Part shown: positions 53,543-61,966 of the stretch, in pieces | How positions within the stretch are numbered: the first letter of the stretch is position 1 | Layout: every line of letters starts with the position of its first letter | NCBI RefSeq assembly: GCF_900233005.1 | Contig: NZ_LT960611.1 | Location: 2,170,001-2,234,000 of the forward strand | From: Vibrio tapetis subsp. tapetis | GTDB lineage: Bacteria > Pseudomonadota > Gammaproteobacteria > Enterobacterales > Vibrionaceae | DNA: 64,000 nt | Direction: 5' to 3' | Notes under the pieces: model-generated | Seen by the model: the letters and a program-made list of their open reading frames with translations, nothing else | Database searches by the model: none | What the model was told of the DNA's origin: nothing | Translations under genes and position numbers: made by a program

Positions 53543-53617
53543 GCATCGATTCTAAATTGGGCATCATAATTGCTTACATATACGGCATACTTGTTTAAGT
53601 ATCATTACATTGCTGAC

Positions 53618-53669
53618 TATCTGGCCAATCAATACAAAAAACCAAAAGTTTTTACATGATTGGCCGATA
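53618..53669. repeat. Long inverted repeat in the leader of the next gene
   Basis: TATCTGGCCAATCA (53618-53631) and TGATTGGCCGATA (53657-53669) are inverted copies with one extra base, 25 bp apart, ending 29 bp before the 53699 start. Could be a hairpin in the 5' leader or an operator. Confidence 0.7.
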
Positions 53670-53698
53670 AGTAATCAAGGAAAGAAAAGGAGCGTATT

Positions 53699-54061
53699 AT
53701 GACATCCATTGGAGCGGATACAGCCAAGATGAACGCCAGCCAAACAACGGTGCCGACTGCGCCTAAAGATAAGGCTCCCATCGAGGCTGCACCACCGCAA
53801 ACAAAGGCGCAGCAGACTAAGGTAACGCTTTCCGCTGAAGGAAAGGCGCGGCTTGCGGCTCTCCAACAAATTGAACACGATGCCAAGAAGTCTGAAGCTC
53901 AAGATAAAACCGTATCAGATAAAGTAGAATCTTTTACTCACGGTGCTTTGGGGATGGATCACCCGGACAACTTTAAAGAAGAAACGGATGCATCCTATTC
54001 TGCTGGGCAATATTTGTCCGCAGCGGCAACGATTGGTGGTTTAGTTTTGCTCCTAGCCTAG
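53699..54061 (+). CDS. Small protein with C-terminal hydrophobic tail, unknown
   Basis: 120 residues. The first about 40 are Thr/Pro/Ala-rich and disordered-looking. The middle contains VTLSAEGKARLAAL, a short motif seen at the start of several flagellar- and surface-linked proteins. The end is GQYLSAAATIGGLVLLLA, a hydrophobic tail that could insert in membrane. The ATG is preceded by AAGGAGCG. No signal peptide. Alone between fhuB and a ribbon-helix-helix gene. Confidence 0.65.
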   Translation: MTSIGADTAKMNASQTTVPTAPKDKAPIEAAPPQTKAQQTKVTLSAEGKARLAALQQIEHDAKKSEAQDKTVSDKVESFTHGALGMDHPDNFKEETDASYSAGQYLSAAATIGGLVLLLA

Positions 54062-54139
54062 CGTTAAGCAACTATCGTTAGTTGACCTCACTCTCTGCTA
54101 ACGCCAATATAAACACTTTTATAAAAAGTGGGCATTTCT

Positions 54140-54442
54140 ATGTGCGAACTATTCTCTAAGCAGCCACTCGAAAACTACCAATACAAAACTCGCTCAATTC
54201 GGTTAGACGGCCATGTCACTAGTATCAAACTGGAAGCCAGTTTCTGGCAAGTTCTAGAAGAAATTGCGGCCAAACAACAAATGCGTCTTTCTCATTTCTT
54301 AAGCAATTTGTATAACGAAGCATTAGACCATGCAGGCGATGTTGCTAACTTTACTTCATTGTTGCGCTGTACTTGTTTGATTTATCTGCGCCAACCAAAC
54401 GATGTGATTGATATCGTCAAGCAACAACTCGAACTGCAATAA
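54140..54442 (+). CDS. Ribbon-helix-helix DNA-binding domain protein
   Basis: 100 residues. YKTRSIRLDGHVTSIKLE followed by FWQVLEEIAAKQQMRLSHFL has the strand-helix-helix pattern of the short RHH-type (RHH_4) proteins found in many proteobacteria, probable dimeric DNA binders. ATG 54140 chosen; an in-frame GTG at 54128 is possible. Not paired with a toxin gene. Target unknown. Confidence 0.7.
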   Translation: MCELFSKQPLENYQYKTRSIRLDGHVTSIKLEASFWQVLEEIAAKQQMRLSHFLSNLYNEALDHAGDVANFTSLLRCTCLIYLRQPNDVIDIVKQQLELQ

Positions 54443-54531
54443 TTTCTTATTGCGCTCTTACGTCACACCCCAGTACTACCTTTTTATGAATGTCTGTCTT
54501 TATCATAAGTCATTCATATTAAGGGGATACT

Positions 54532-54927
54532 ATGACCAAACTGATCCACAGCATGATACGAGTCAGCGATCTCAAAGCTTCACTCGCTTTCTATTGCCAA
54601 GTTCTTGAACTTGAAGTTAAACAACAAATTGAATTTAAAGATTTCACTCTCGCGTATCTCGCTAACGATGAATCAAGTTTTGAACTAGAACTCACTCACA
54701 ACCACGATAGTTCAGAACCCTATCAGCTTGGTAATGGCTATGGTCACTTGGCCGTAAGTGTTGGCGATCTTGAACAAACACACCAACGCTTAGTCCAGCA
54801 GAATATAGAAGTTGGCGACATTAAAACCTTTTCACATAAAGAAAAACATCTGGCCACGTTTTTCTTTATCCAAGACCCTGATGGATACAAGGTTGAATTT
54901 ATTCAACGCCAAGGCCGCTATCAATAA
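54532..54927 (+). CDS. Glyoxalase/VOC-family protein (lactoylglutathione-lyase-like)
   Basis: 131 residues with the two-module VOC fold: HSMIRVSDLKASLAFY at the start and GHLAVSVGDLEQTHQRL in the middle. Candidate metal ligands are His6, Glu56 (SSFELEL), His in YGHLAVS and Glu in YKVEFIQR, the glyoxalase I pattern. So it may detoxify methylglyoxal with glutathione, though the loop near residues 100-112 differs from classic GloA. AAGGGG precedes the ATG. Confidence 0.82.
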   Translation: MTKLIHSMIRVSDLKASLAFYCQVLELEVKQQIEFKDFTLAYLANDESSFELELTHNHDSSEPYQLGNGYGHLAVSVGDLEQTHQRLVQQNIEVGDIKTFSHKEKHLATFFFIQDPDGYKVEFIQRQGRYQ

Positions 54928-54972
54928 GCCAGCACAATAGCCCATTACATAATTAAAATACAGGAACCCAAA

Positions 54973-55263
54973 ATGATTCATTTGACTGCTACTTTTCACG
55001 CTAAACCTGGCCTCGAGCATCAATTACGCACTTTATTACAAGGTATGCTCACCCCTACTCGTGCTGAGCCTGGCAATTTACGCTATCAATTATTTCAAGC
55101 GAAAAGCAACAGCGCAAAGTTCACATTCCAAGAACAATTTGCTGATCAAGCTACATATGATGAGCACTGCAAAGCAGAACACTTTACCGCTCTACTAATA
55201 AGCCTTGAAGGTCTACTCAGCCAGGAACCAGAGATCATTTTCTACAACGAACTGGCTGCCTAA
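54973..55263 (+). CDS. Antibiotic-biosynthesis-monooxygenase (ABM)-fold protein
   Basis: 96 residues of the dimeric ABM fold (YgiN-like). Characteristic RAEPGNLRYQLFQ near residue 30, FTFQEQFADQATYDEH, then HFTALL. Members oxidise quinols or degrade small aromatics; the role here is unknown. 45 bp after the VOC gene on the same strand, so probably cotranscribed with it. Confidence 0.82.
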   Translation: MIHLTATFHAKPGLEHQLRTLLQGMLTPTRAEPGNLRYQLFQAKSNSAKFTFQEQFADQATYDEHCKAEHFTALLISLEGLLSQEPEIIFYNELAA

Positions 55264-55370
55264 GTATCAAATACCAAACACAGTTGTTTATCCTTTCAAC
55301 AAATAACTGTGTTTGTCGATAACTCCCCATAAGCTCCATAATAATCTATTCTTATTAATGGATATCTACC

Positions 55371-57269
55371 GTGAGCAAACCTTTTGCGCTTATTGATAAG
55401 CCGACTTTTTTCGGTGCCATCGCCCTTTTAATTACCGTTACCCTTCCTTTAATCATGTTTCCTGAACAAGGAGCACACTGGATCGCGATCGCCAAAACGT
55501 TCATGACTGACAAACTTGGGTTTCTTTACCTTGCCCTTGGGATCAGTGCTTTCTTCTTTATGATATACGTCATATTTAGTGACATGGGCCAAATCAAACT
55601 AGGCGATGCTGACGAAAAACCTGAATTCGCAACCGCATCATGGGCTGCAATGCTATTTTGCGGTGGTATCGGCGCCAGTATTCTTTATTGGGGTTGTATC
55701 GAGTGGGCTTATTACTATCAATCACCGCCATTTCAACTAGAACCCGGCAGTGAAGAAGCCGTTCGCTGGGCCGCAACTTATGGCCTATTTCACTGGGGCC
55801 CTATTGCGTGGTCTATCTATTTGATCCCTGCTCTGCCTATCGCGTATTTTTTCTATGTCCGTAAACAACCTGTATTAAAGGTATCCAGTGCATTAATGCC
55901 GGTTTTGGGTGAAGAACGCAGTAAAGGCCCATTAGGCAAACTCATTGATGTGCTGTTTATTTTTGGCTTACTTGGTGGTGCTGCCACGACATTGGGTCTA
56001 GCGGCCCCATTAATTGGTGAGGGTCTGCACCACTTATTTGGTATCCCACAAACAACCATCAGCCAAATCGCGGTGTTATTGGTGTGTACAGCAATCTTCG
56101 CTTACTCCTCTTACGCTGGGCTTGAGAAAGGCATTAAGATCCTTAGCAATATCAACTTCTGGGGAGCCATGGGCTTACTTGGCTTCGTCCTTGCGGTTGG
56201 GCCCACTATTTTCATGTTAGAAACCGGTCTAGATTCACTCGGCCGTATGCTTTCTAATTTCTTCGTTATGGCAACATGGGCCGAACCTTTCGGTGGCTAT
56301 GGCACCTTTGACAATACCCATTTCCCACAAGATTGGACCATTTTCTACTGGGCATGGTGGTTAGTTTTCGCACCAAGCATGGGGTTGTTTGTTGCTCGTA
56401 TTTCGCGCGGCCGCACAATTAAGCAAATGGTATCGGGTTCCATTTTCTTTGGTTCATTAGGTTGCTTCTTATTCTTTATGATTTTAGGCAACTACGGTTT
56501 GTCTTTGCAGCTTTCAGGGCAGTTAGACGTCGTCGAGATTTTGAACAACCAAGGGGCAACTAAAGCTATTTTCTCTATGTTAGACCAACTGCCAATGAGC
56601 ACCCTTGTCATTGCAGTATTTACCCTGTTATGTGTGATTTTTACCGCGACCACATTCGATTCGATCTCCTACATTTTGGCTTCAGTAGTTCAGAACGATG
56701 TGACGGAAGAACCAATGCGTTGGAACCGACTATTCTGGGCATTTACGCTGTCTCTTTTACCGACGGTATTAATGTTCCTCGGTGGATTAAGCACCCTGCA
56801 AACGGCCGCAATCGTAGGCGGGCTGCCTCTACTGGGTATCTCTGTGATGCTAATGATTTCGGCGGTTAGGGCTACCTCCCTAGATCTTCGCCATCAAGAA
56901 GATTATGTCGAACCAACCATTAACATTGAAGAGCTGCCAGAGATGGATCCGTGGTCAGCAGAAGGAATGGCCTTGGCTCGCTTTGAGAAAAGTCGTGATG
57001 CCGCGCAAGAAGCCGCAGAGTACGAGCGCGAAGCCCTGACCGATGTGATGAACATGAGAAAACGTATTCGAGCTTATGCCTTAGAGCATTGCGAGGTGGG
57101 TGAATTTGAAGATCATCATTTGCCTGCAGAGATGAAGACTGAACTGCAATCTCTACTTGATAGAGTGCTGGAGGCTAAAACCAGCAAACAAGAATTGTCT
57201 GAAAAAGCGCAAGCTGCACGAATGGACTTCAACAAAATCGTTGCTGATGCCGCTCTAATTCAGGCTTAA
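55371..57269 (+). CDS. BCCT-family betaine/carnitine/choline transporter
   Basis: 632-residue inner-membrane transporter with twelve predicted helices and a charged C-terminal cytoplasmic tail of about 120 residues. The Trp-rich substrate box FYWAWWLVFAPSMGLFVARI lies near residue 325. GRTIKQMVSG follows, and CIEWAYYYQSPPF replaces the more usual choline-type EPMYHF motif. Likely imports an osmolyte such as glycine betaine; the substrate is not certain. Start is GTG at 55371. The tail is longer than in CaiT and may sense osmotic strength. Confidence 0.9.
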   Translation: MSKPFALIDKPTFFGAIALLITVTLPLIMFPEQGAHWIAIAKTFMTDKLGFLYLALGISAFFFMIYVIFSDMGQIKLGDADEKPEFATASWAAMLFCGGIGASILYWGCIEWAYYYQSPPFQLEPGSEEAVRWAATYGLFHWGPIAWSIYLIPALPIAYFFYVRKQPVLKVSSALMPVLGEERSKGPLGKLIDVLFIFGLLGGAATTLGLAAPLIGEGLHHLFGIPQTTISQIAVLLVCTAIFAYSSYAGLEKGIKILSNINFWGAMGLLGFVLAVGPTIFMLETGLDSLGRMLSNFFVMATWAEPFGGYGTFDNTHFPQDWTIFYWAWWLVFAPSMGLFVARISRGRTIKQMVSGSIFFGSLGCFLFFMILGNYGLSLQLSGQLDVVEILNNQGATKAIFSMLDQLPMSTLVIAVFTLLCVIFTATTFDSISYILASVVQNDVTEEPMRWNRLFWAFTLSLLPTVLMFLGGLSTLQTAAIVGGLPLLGISVMLMISAVRATSLDLRHQEDYVEPTINIEELPEMDPWSAEGMALARFEKSRDAAQEAAEYEREALTDVMNMRKRIRAYALEHCEVGEFEDHHLPAEMKTELQSLLDRVLEAKTSKQELSEKAQAARMDFNKIVADAALIQA

Positions 57270-57276
57270 GTGCTCG

Positions 57277-57310
57277 ATAAGGTCAGACGTAGCTCGCCGT
57301 CTGGCCTTAT
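57277..57310 (+). terminator. BCCT gene terminator
   Basis: ATAAGGTCAGACG pairs with CGTCTGGCCTTAT (one G-T), 7-bp inner loop, 7 bp after the stop. Confidence 0.75.
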
Positions 57311-57469
57311 TCATCTCATCCGAGATCTTTTCATCCCCCCCTATTTTCTTACTCACCCCATATAACTTTCGCGACTTCATTGAGCCAGACAACGTATTTG
57401 TTGATTGATATCATCATAATTATTTAGCCTGGGAATATACTGCAACGGAAAGTTTACTTTCAACATCAA

Positions 57470-57636
57470 GGGATTGAGTGGCATCATTGCCATAGGAAGA
57501 CTGGTAACTCAGGATGAGTTTTATAGTCACTGCCCCCGCAACGGTACGCGCATCATGGAAGAATCAATAACTTGCCACTGGCACACTGGCTGGGAAGGCT
57601 GTTTGTAGCGCTAAGTCCGAAGACTGACTCAATCCC
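57470..57636 (+). ncRNA. Cobalamin (AdoCbl) riboswitch
   Basis: The closing stem is perfect: GGGATTGAGT (57470-57479) with ACTCAATCCC (57627-57636). Inside are the conserved B12 elements ATAGGAAGACTGGT, CACTGCCCCCGCAACGGTA, the B12 box GCCACTGGCAC, CTGGGAAGGCTG and AGTCCGAAGAC, in the expected order. A 7-bp hairpin at 57651-57670 (GTTTTAC-GGGGAT-GTAAAAC) follows; its G-rich loop could form the kissing contact of the switch. Then come AAGGAG and the start codon, which fits control of translation. Confidence 0.93.
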
Positions 57637-57684
57637 ACATACTCACGGCTGTTTTACGGGGATGTAAAACCAAGGAGCTTTACT

Positions 57685-58362
57685 GTGCATATTGAACCGG
57701 GGCTTGTCAGCCCAGAAAAAATCATACTAAGTTACGCCACCGCAACGGGCGCGTTAGGCTATCTCGCCACAATTTACTGGCAAGAAATGAATATCCGAGG
57801 GGCACTTTCGCTAGCGTTGCGCTCATTAGTGACCACGCTGCTGGTCTTTGGCTGTTTCGAAGTATTACCTCACCATGCGATTGGTGTCTCTGAAGTCCAT
57901 CTAATACTCGGCTCGACTCTGTTTCTAATCTTTGGAGCAGCGGCGACGGGAATTGGCCTAGTTTTTGGATTGTTAGTTCAAGGTTTTTTGTTCGCCCCCT
58001 TCGATTTACCCCAATTTGGTATGAATGTAACCACGTTACTCGTCCCACTTTTTGCCATGTCTTTACTGGCAAGAAAAGTCATTCACAAACAAACCGCATA
58101 CGTTGATCTGACATTCAACCAAGCATTTAAACTCTCGGTTTCTTATCAGGGCGGTATTGTCATTTGGGTGGCATTTTGGGCGCTGTACGGTCAAGGAATG
58201 GGCGCAGAAAACATGCAGTCTATTGCCAGCTTTGGGCTCGCTTACATGAGCGTTATTCTGATTGAACCCTTCATCGATTTAGGAATATTGGCTATCGCCA
58301 AATTTGCAAATGCAAACAAACACTCTTTATTCATTACACAACGCTTATATAACGAAGTCTAA
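57685..58362 (+). CDS. CbiM-like cobalt transport permease (orphan)
   Basis: 225 residues with about six transmembrane helices. Begins MHIEPGLVSPEKIILSYA, an N-terminal His-rich start similar to the MHI.. of CbiM, which binds metal through its free N-terminus. Internal LVFGLLVQGFLFAPFDLPQFGMN resembles the CbiM core. GTG start with AAGGAG eight bases before. Directly under a cobalamin riboswitch, so cobalt uptake for B12 synthesis is the natural reading. No CbiN, CbiQ or CbiO next to it, so either partners lie elsewhere or it works alone. Confidence 0.8.
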   Translation: MHIEPGLVSPEKIILSYATATGALGYLATIYWQEMNIRGALSLALRSLVTTLLVFGCFEVLPHHAIGVSEVHLILGSTLFLIFGAAATGIGLVFGLLVQGFLFAPFDLPQFGMNVTTLLVPLFAMSLLARKVIHKQTAYVDLTFNQAFKLSVSYQGGIVIWVAFWALYGQGMGAENMQSIASFGLAYMSVILIEPFIDLGILAIAKFANANKHSLFITQRLYNEV

Positions 58363-58410
58363 TAGTGATTCACGGACCACATTGTGCTCCGTGGACGCTT
58401 CAGTTTTTCA

Positions 58411-59349
58411 CTAATCGGAAACCACGCCGCTCCAACTATTTTTATTCGCTAACCGCTTTAGCTGCATCAATTCTTTTTCTGTCTCTAGTTTTAACCACTC
58501 GATCAGGTCATTGATCTCTGGCGTATGAGTTCGCTGATGACCCAAATATTGCCACGCACTATTTTGTACTCTTACCCCTTCCGGGCAACAGAAGTATTCA
58601 CGCTCAAGTTCCGGCAAGATTAACAACAAATCCGTCACGGTCGCCCCCTGCCCTGATAAGCAAGCACTTAACGCGAGATCTAAAGTAAAGAAGGTGGTAT
58701 TTCTTACAGGATGCAGAGTTTCTCTTTTTTCCTCAGCCAACCACACTTTCCAGTCATGGTGATCAAGCGTTGAGTGAATCCGTGGCATCGCCAATATCGA
58801 AGCCACATCCCCAGCGTTAGATGCGCACACAGGAGCCATATATTCGTCTCGTAAAAAGAACATATTACTTCTCCCCTGATAACGCTCTCGAATGCGAGTA
58901 TGGAATATCAATAAATCGTAATCTGGCGTTTCTAAGCACTCATCTTCTTCAATAGAAGGAATGATCACAATCTCATGCTCAGGGTAACGTTCGTTTAATT
59001 CTCTTACTTTTGAAATCAGAATCCGCGTGGCAAAACTGAGCGTCGCTTTAATCACAATACGCTTTCGTTTTGGTTCTTGCCAAGAGGAGAGCAACGTTTC
59101 AAGCGATAAGTAACTCTCTCGCAAGGCTTGAAATAACTGCAGCCCTTCAATTGTCAATTCAATAGAACGATGTTTACGCTCGATCAATTGCGTATTTAAG
59201 TCTTGCTCTAATTGCTTTACTTGCCTGCTGACGGCGCTTTGAGTCACATTCAACTCATCAGCGGCTTGAGTAAAACTCATAAATCGAGCGACAGATTCAA
59301 ATGCTTTCAAGCCATTATGTGAGTATGGCAAATTTGTGTATGGCGTCAT
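58411..59349 (-). CDS. LysR-type transcriptional regulator
   Basis: About 312 residues from the ATG at 59347-59349; an upstream in-frame ATG at 59386 is possible. Winged helix FTQAADELNVTQSAVSRQVK at about 25-45 and the GcvA-like extension LTIEGLQLFQALRE. A type 2 periplasmic-binding-like effector domain follows. Divergent from the MATE gene, sharing a short region of about 100 bp, so it probably controls that gene and itself. Confidence 0.88.
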   Translation of the reverse strand: MTPYTNLPYSHNGLKAFESVARFMSFTQAADELNVTQSAVSRQVKQLEQDLNTQLIERKHRSIELTIEGLQLFQALRESYLSLETLLSSWQEPKRKRIVIKATLSFATRILISKVRELNERYPEHEIVIIPSIEEDECLETPDYDLLIFHTRIRERYQGRSNMFFLRDEYMAPVCASNAGDVASILAMPRIHSTLDHHDWKVWLAEEKRETLHPVRNTTFFTLDLALSACLSGQGATVTDLLLILPELEREYFCCPEGVRVQNSAWQYLGHQRTHTPEINDLIEWLKLETEKELMQLKRLANKNSWSGVVSD

Positions 59350-59449
59350 ATTAAATTCGCATTCCTTTAGGGAATACCAGAGTGGCATAAATATTAATTG
59401 AGTGCGAATAGTTAATCATCTAAAGTTCCGAATTCAACTTGGAGCTTTC

Positions 59450-60793
59450 ATGAAAAACATTCTCTCTCTCGCATTCCCTTTGGTTATCTCCCAACTTATT
59501 GCTATGGCATTGGTATTAACTGATGTTTGGATGATGTCTCGCATTAGTGTTAGCGCCATTGCTGCCGGTGGCTTAGGGGCATCTGTATTCTTTCTCATTT
59601 TTATGATTGCGAGTAGCACCGTGGGCTGTGTGGCTAACCTCATCGCCATTGCGTATGGGCAGCGCATATCGAGACCCGAGTTTGGCAATCAACAAATCCG
59701 TCTTGCGATCAAAGGGGCTGTCTTGTTGTCTGTGATTCTCTCGGTTGTTCTGTTGTCACTTTTTGCTTTTGCACCTAATGTGCTTGCATTGGCTCAGCAA
59801 CCTCAAGAAATCATAGACCTTGCAATGGAATACGTTGATGCGCTGAAATGGTCGATGCTGCCATCGCTGCTTCTTTTAGTACTTCGCGGATTGACCAGTG
59901 CGCTTGGTAATGCTCGCTCCATTATGTTGATGTCGGTTGCAACCGTTGCTCTCAATATTCCAGTGAGTTACCTGCTCGCTTTTCCACTCGGTTTTGGCTT
60001 AGCTGGCTTAGGCGCAGGTACGGCCTTAGCTGCAGCGATTGTCATGCTAGGTTATGGGTCTTGGGTCTTTGGTCATGCTCAATATCAGCAATTTGCACCT
60101 TGGCTTAACCTTAACGAGTATTCACTTAAACTCACTCTCCCTCTATTAAAAATGGGATTGCCTATCGCCATCGCTGCTTTGTTAGAGCATGGGCTCATTT
60201 ATGGTGGCACACTCATGGCTGGCACAATCAGCATCGCCGCGCTCGCTCTGCATCAAATTCTATTGCAATGTTTAAGCTTCACTTGGAATGTAAACTTTGG
60301 CTTCTCTCAAGCGGCGGCTATTTTAGTAGGGAGAGACTTCGGAGCGGATAATTCAGAGGGCATCAAGCGCACCGTATTTAAGAGCTTTATTCTTGTCAGT
60401 ATTATTAGCTTAGTCTTCTCTGCCATCTTCATTGCATGGCCTGGGTTAGTTGCCACTTTCTTTGGTCTTACGGATCAAGCGATGATCGACCTATTAACAG
60501 CGGTCATTTGGATTGTTGCGGTGAGTTTTATTGTTGACGCTTGGCAGTTATTAGCGATAAACCTACTTCGTGGAATGAAGATTGTTGCCACGCCAACACT
60601 GCTCACGGCAATCGGCTATTGGGTCGTCGGTTTACCGGCCGCTTGGTGGCTAGCCGATAAGTATGGGCTAGGTGGGATCTGGGCCGGTATTGGTATTGGT
60701 TTGGCCGCTACCGGTGTTTTACTATTAATGCTCTTGGTAAAAGCAATACGTGGAGAAGACACCGCCACTTTAGCGGTTTCTAAAGGATTTTAG
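59450..60793 (+). CDS. MATE-family multidrug efflux transporter
   Basis: 447 residues, twelve predicted transmembrane helices in two homologous halves, driven by Na+ or H+. First helix has FPLVISQLIAMALVLTDVWM, typical of NorM/DinF-type proteins, with GLPIAIAALLEHGLI at the start of the second half. ATG at 59450 chosen because GGAG lies eight bases before it; earlier starts add residues unlike the family. Under the adjacent LysR regulator by position. Confidence 0.9.
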   Translation: MKNILSLAFPLVISQLIAMALVLTDVWMMSRISVSAIAAGGLGASVFFLIFMIASSTVGCVANLIAIAYGQRISRPEFGNQQIRLAIKGAVLLSVILSVVLLSLFAFAPNVLALAQQPQEIIDLAMEYVDALKWSMLPSLLLLVLRGLTSALGNARSIMLMSVATVALNIPVSYLLAFPLGFGLAGLGAGTALAAAIVMLGYGSWVFGHAQYQQFAPWLNLNEYSLKLTLPLLKMGLPIAIAALLEHGLIYGGTLMAGTISIAALALHQILLQCLSFTWNVNFGFSQAAAILVGRDFGADNSEGIKRTVFKSFILVSIISLVFSAIFIAWPGLVATFFGLTDQAMIDLLTAVIWIVAVSFIVDAWQLLAINLLRGMKIVATPTLLTAIGYWVVGLPAAWWLADKYGLGGIWAGIGIGLAATGVLLLMLLVKAIRGEDTATLAVSKGF

Positions 60794-60858
60794 GGCGAGA
60801 ATCACAAGCATCGATCATTCAATACCTCGGCCGCCTTGAGGCTTAAGGCTGAAGCAGA

Positions 60859-61359
60859 TTACAAGAATTTTTCGATGAGGACTTCATCCACATAGACGTC
60901 ACGGATTTTGGCATGTTTCTTCGCAATGCCAACCACTTCAAAACCTTGTTTTTTATAAGCTGCTAGGGCACGTTCATTATCGCTACGAACATAAGCAAAC
61001 AGTTTTTCGTAGCCTTTTTGTCTTGCGACTTCAAATGTCGATTGAAATAGTTGCTTGGAAACGCCTTGTCCGCGGCTGTCGCCACAAACAAATGTGCCTA
61101 TGATGCCCACATGATCAAACGCTTTGGTGTATGAAGCGAATGGCTCTATATTTTGAAAGCCGATAACCTTAGTGCTGCCTTGGTTTAGCGCAACGGTAAA
61201 CACGCCTCGCTTTGGAAACTGGTCAATGAATTCTTTTTCTTCTTTAACGGTAAAGGTGTTATCCAATACCGTGAACAAACCTTCTGTGATAATCGGGTTA
61301 AGAACGTCAATGATACCCTGAGCATCATCGGTCGTGACTTGTCGTACTTCTATCGCCAT
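60859..61359 (-). CDS. GNAT-family N-acetyltransferase
   Basis: 166 residues. The acetyl-CoA binding site follows GIIGTFVCGDSRGQGVSKQL near residue 85, the R/Q-x-x-G-x-A-like motif A, and NERALAAYKKQGFEVVG is the usual second half. Substrate unknown; may be a small amine or amino acid. Convergent with MATE, followed downstream by a long palindromic terminator on the other side. Confidence 0.88.
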   Translation of the reverse strand: MAIEVRQVTTDDAQGIIDVLNPIITEGLFTVLDNTFTVKEEKEFIDQFPKRGVFTVALNQGSTKVIGFQNIEPFASYTKAFDHVGIIGTFVCGDSRGQGVSKQLFQSTFEVARQKGYEKLFAYVRSDNERALAAYKKQGFEVVGIAKKHAKIRDVYVDEVLIEKFL

Positions 61360-61465
61360 GCAACTGCACTCCTACATTTCTTTAGCCATGTTTTTACAGG
61401 AGTTTTGAAGAGTCGGCAATAGCGCCCACCGGACAATTCCTAGCTATAAGCAAGAATACTTCGAC

Positions 61466-61494
61466 AAAAAAGGCCAACGATCGTTGGCCTTTTT
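61466..61494. terminator. Strong palindromic terminator
   Basis: AAAAAGGCCAACGATCGTTGGCCTTTTT, fully self-complementary stem of 14 bp, bidirectional by symmetry, upstream of the GNAT start (so serving incoming transcription). Confidence 0.8.
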
Positions 61495-61966
61495 CACTAA
61501 AATCAGTTTTGACGGTTGGGATGGTTCAAAATATGCAAAAATTAATTTTTGTTTTTATGAATCATGAGAGAAGCCAGTAATCTCAATGGATTCAGAGCTT
61601 TCTCAACAAAAAGCCCTTTCTCTATCCAAAACCTGAGAAAATCATCCCAAAATTCTCAACTATCCCATCACGTCGATCAAAGCAATTCTCGATATTTTGT
61701 TGCTAACCAGCACTCTGCTATACAAGCAAGGTCTACTCCTTTACATCATACAGCCACCACAGTGACTACATACACTCGACCATCCGCTGAAACACGTATC
61801 TGGACAGAAGTTTGTCAGTGACTTTACTCGATTAGCCTTTAACGGATTGTCTGAGATATTGTAAACGTCCAATCCAGTGGCCAAACACCCTCATCCACTA
61901 CAGTTTGCTAAATTAGCAAAATTCATGCTTGTTTTGAGCTTTGTAGGCTACATTGTGGCGGTGTCA
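61495..61966. other. 472-bp region between the GNAT terminator and the large unknown gene
   Basis: No gene I can support; a short 85-codon plus-strand frame (61564-61821) is rich in Ser, Thr, Gln and His with no conserved look. The region ends at the stop codon of the large gene and may mark the edge of an accessory segment. Confidence 0.4.

Noticed and set aside
54140..54442. Antitoxin of a toxin-antitoxin pair
   Set aside because: A ribbon-helix-helix protein is present but no toxin-like gene adjoins it on either side.
61564..61821. 85-codon plus-strand frame as a gene
   Set aside because: No convincing ribosome site, low-complexity Ser/Thr/Gln/His content and no domain features; it lies in otherwise gene-free DNA.
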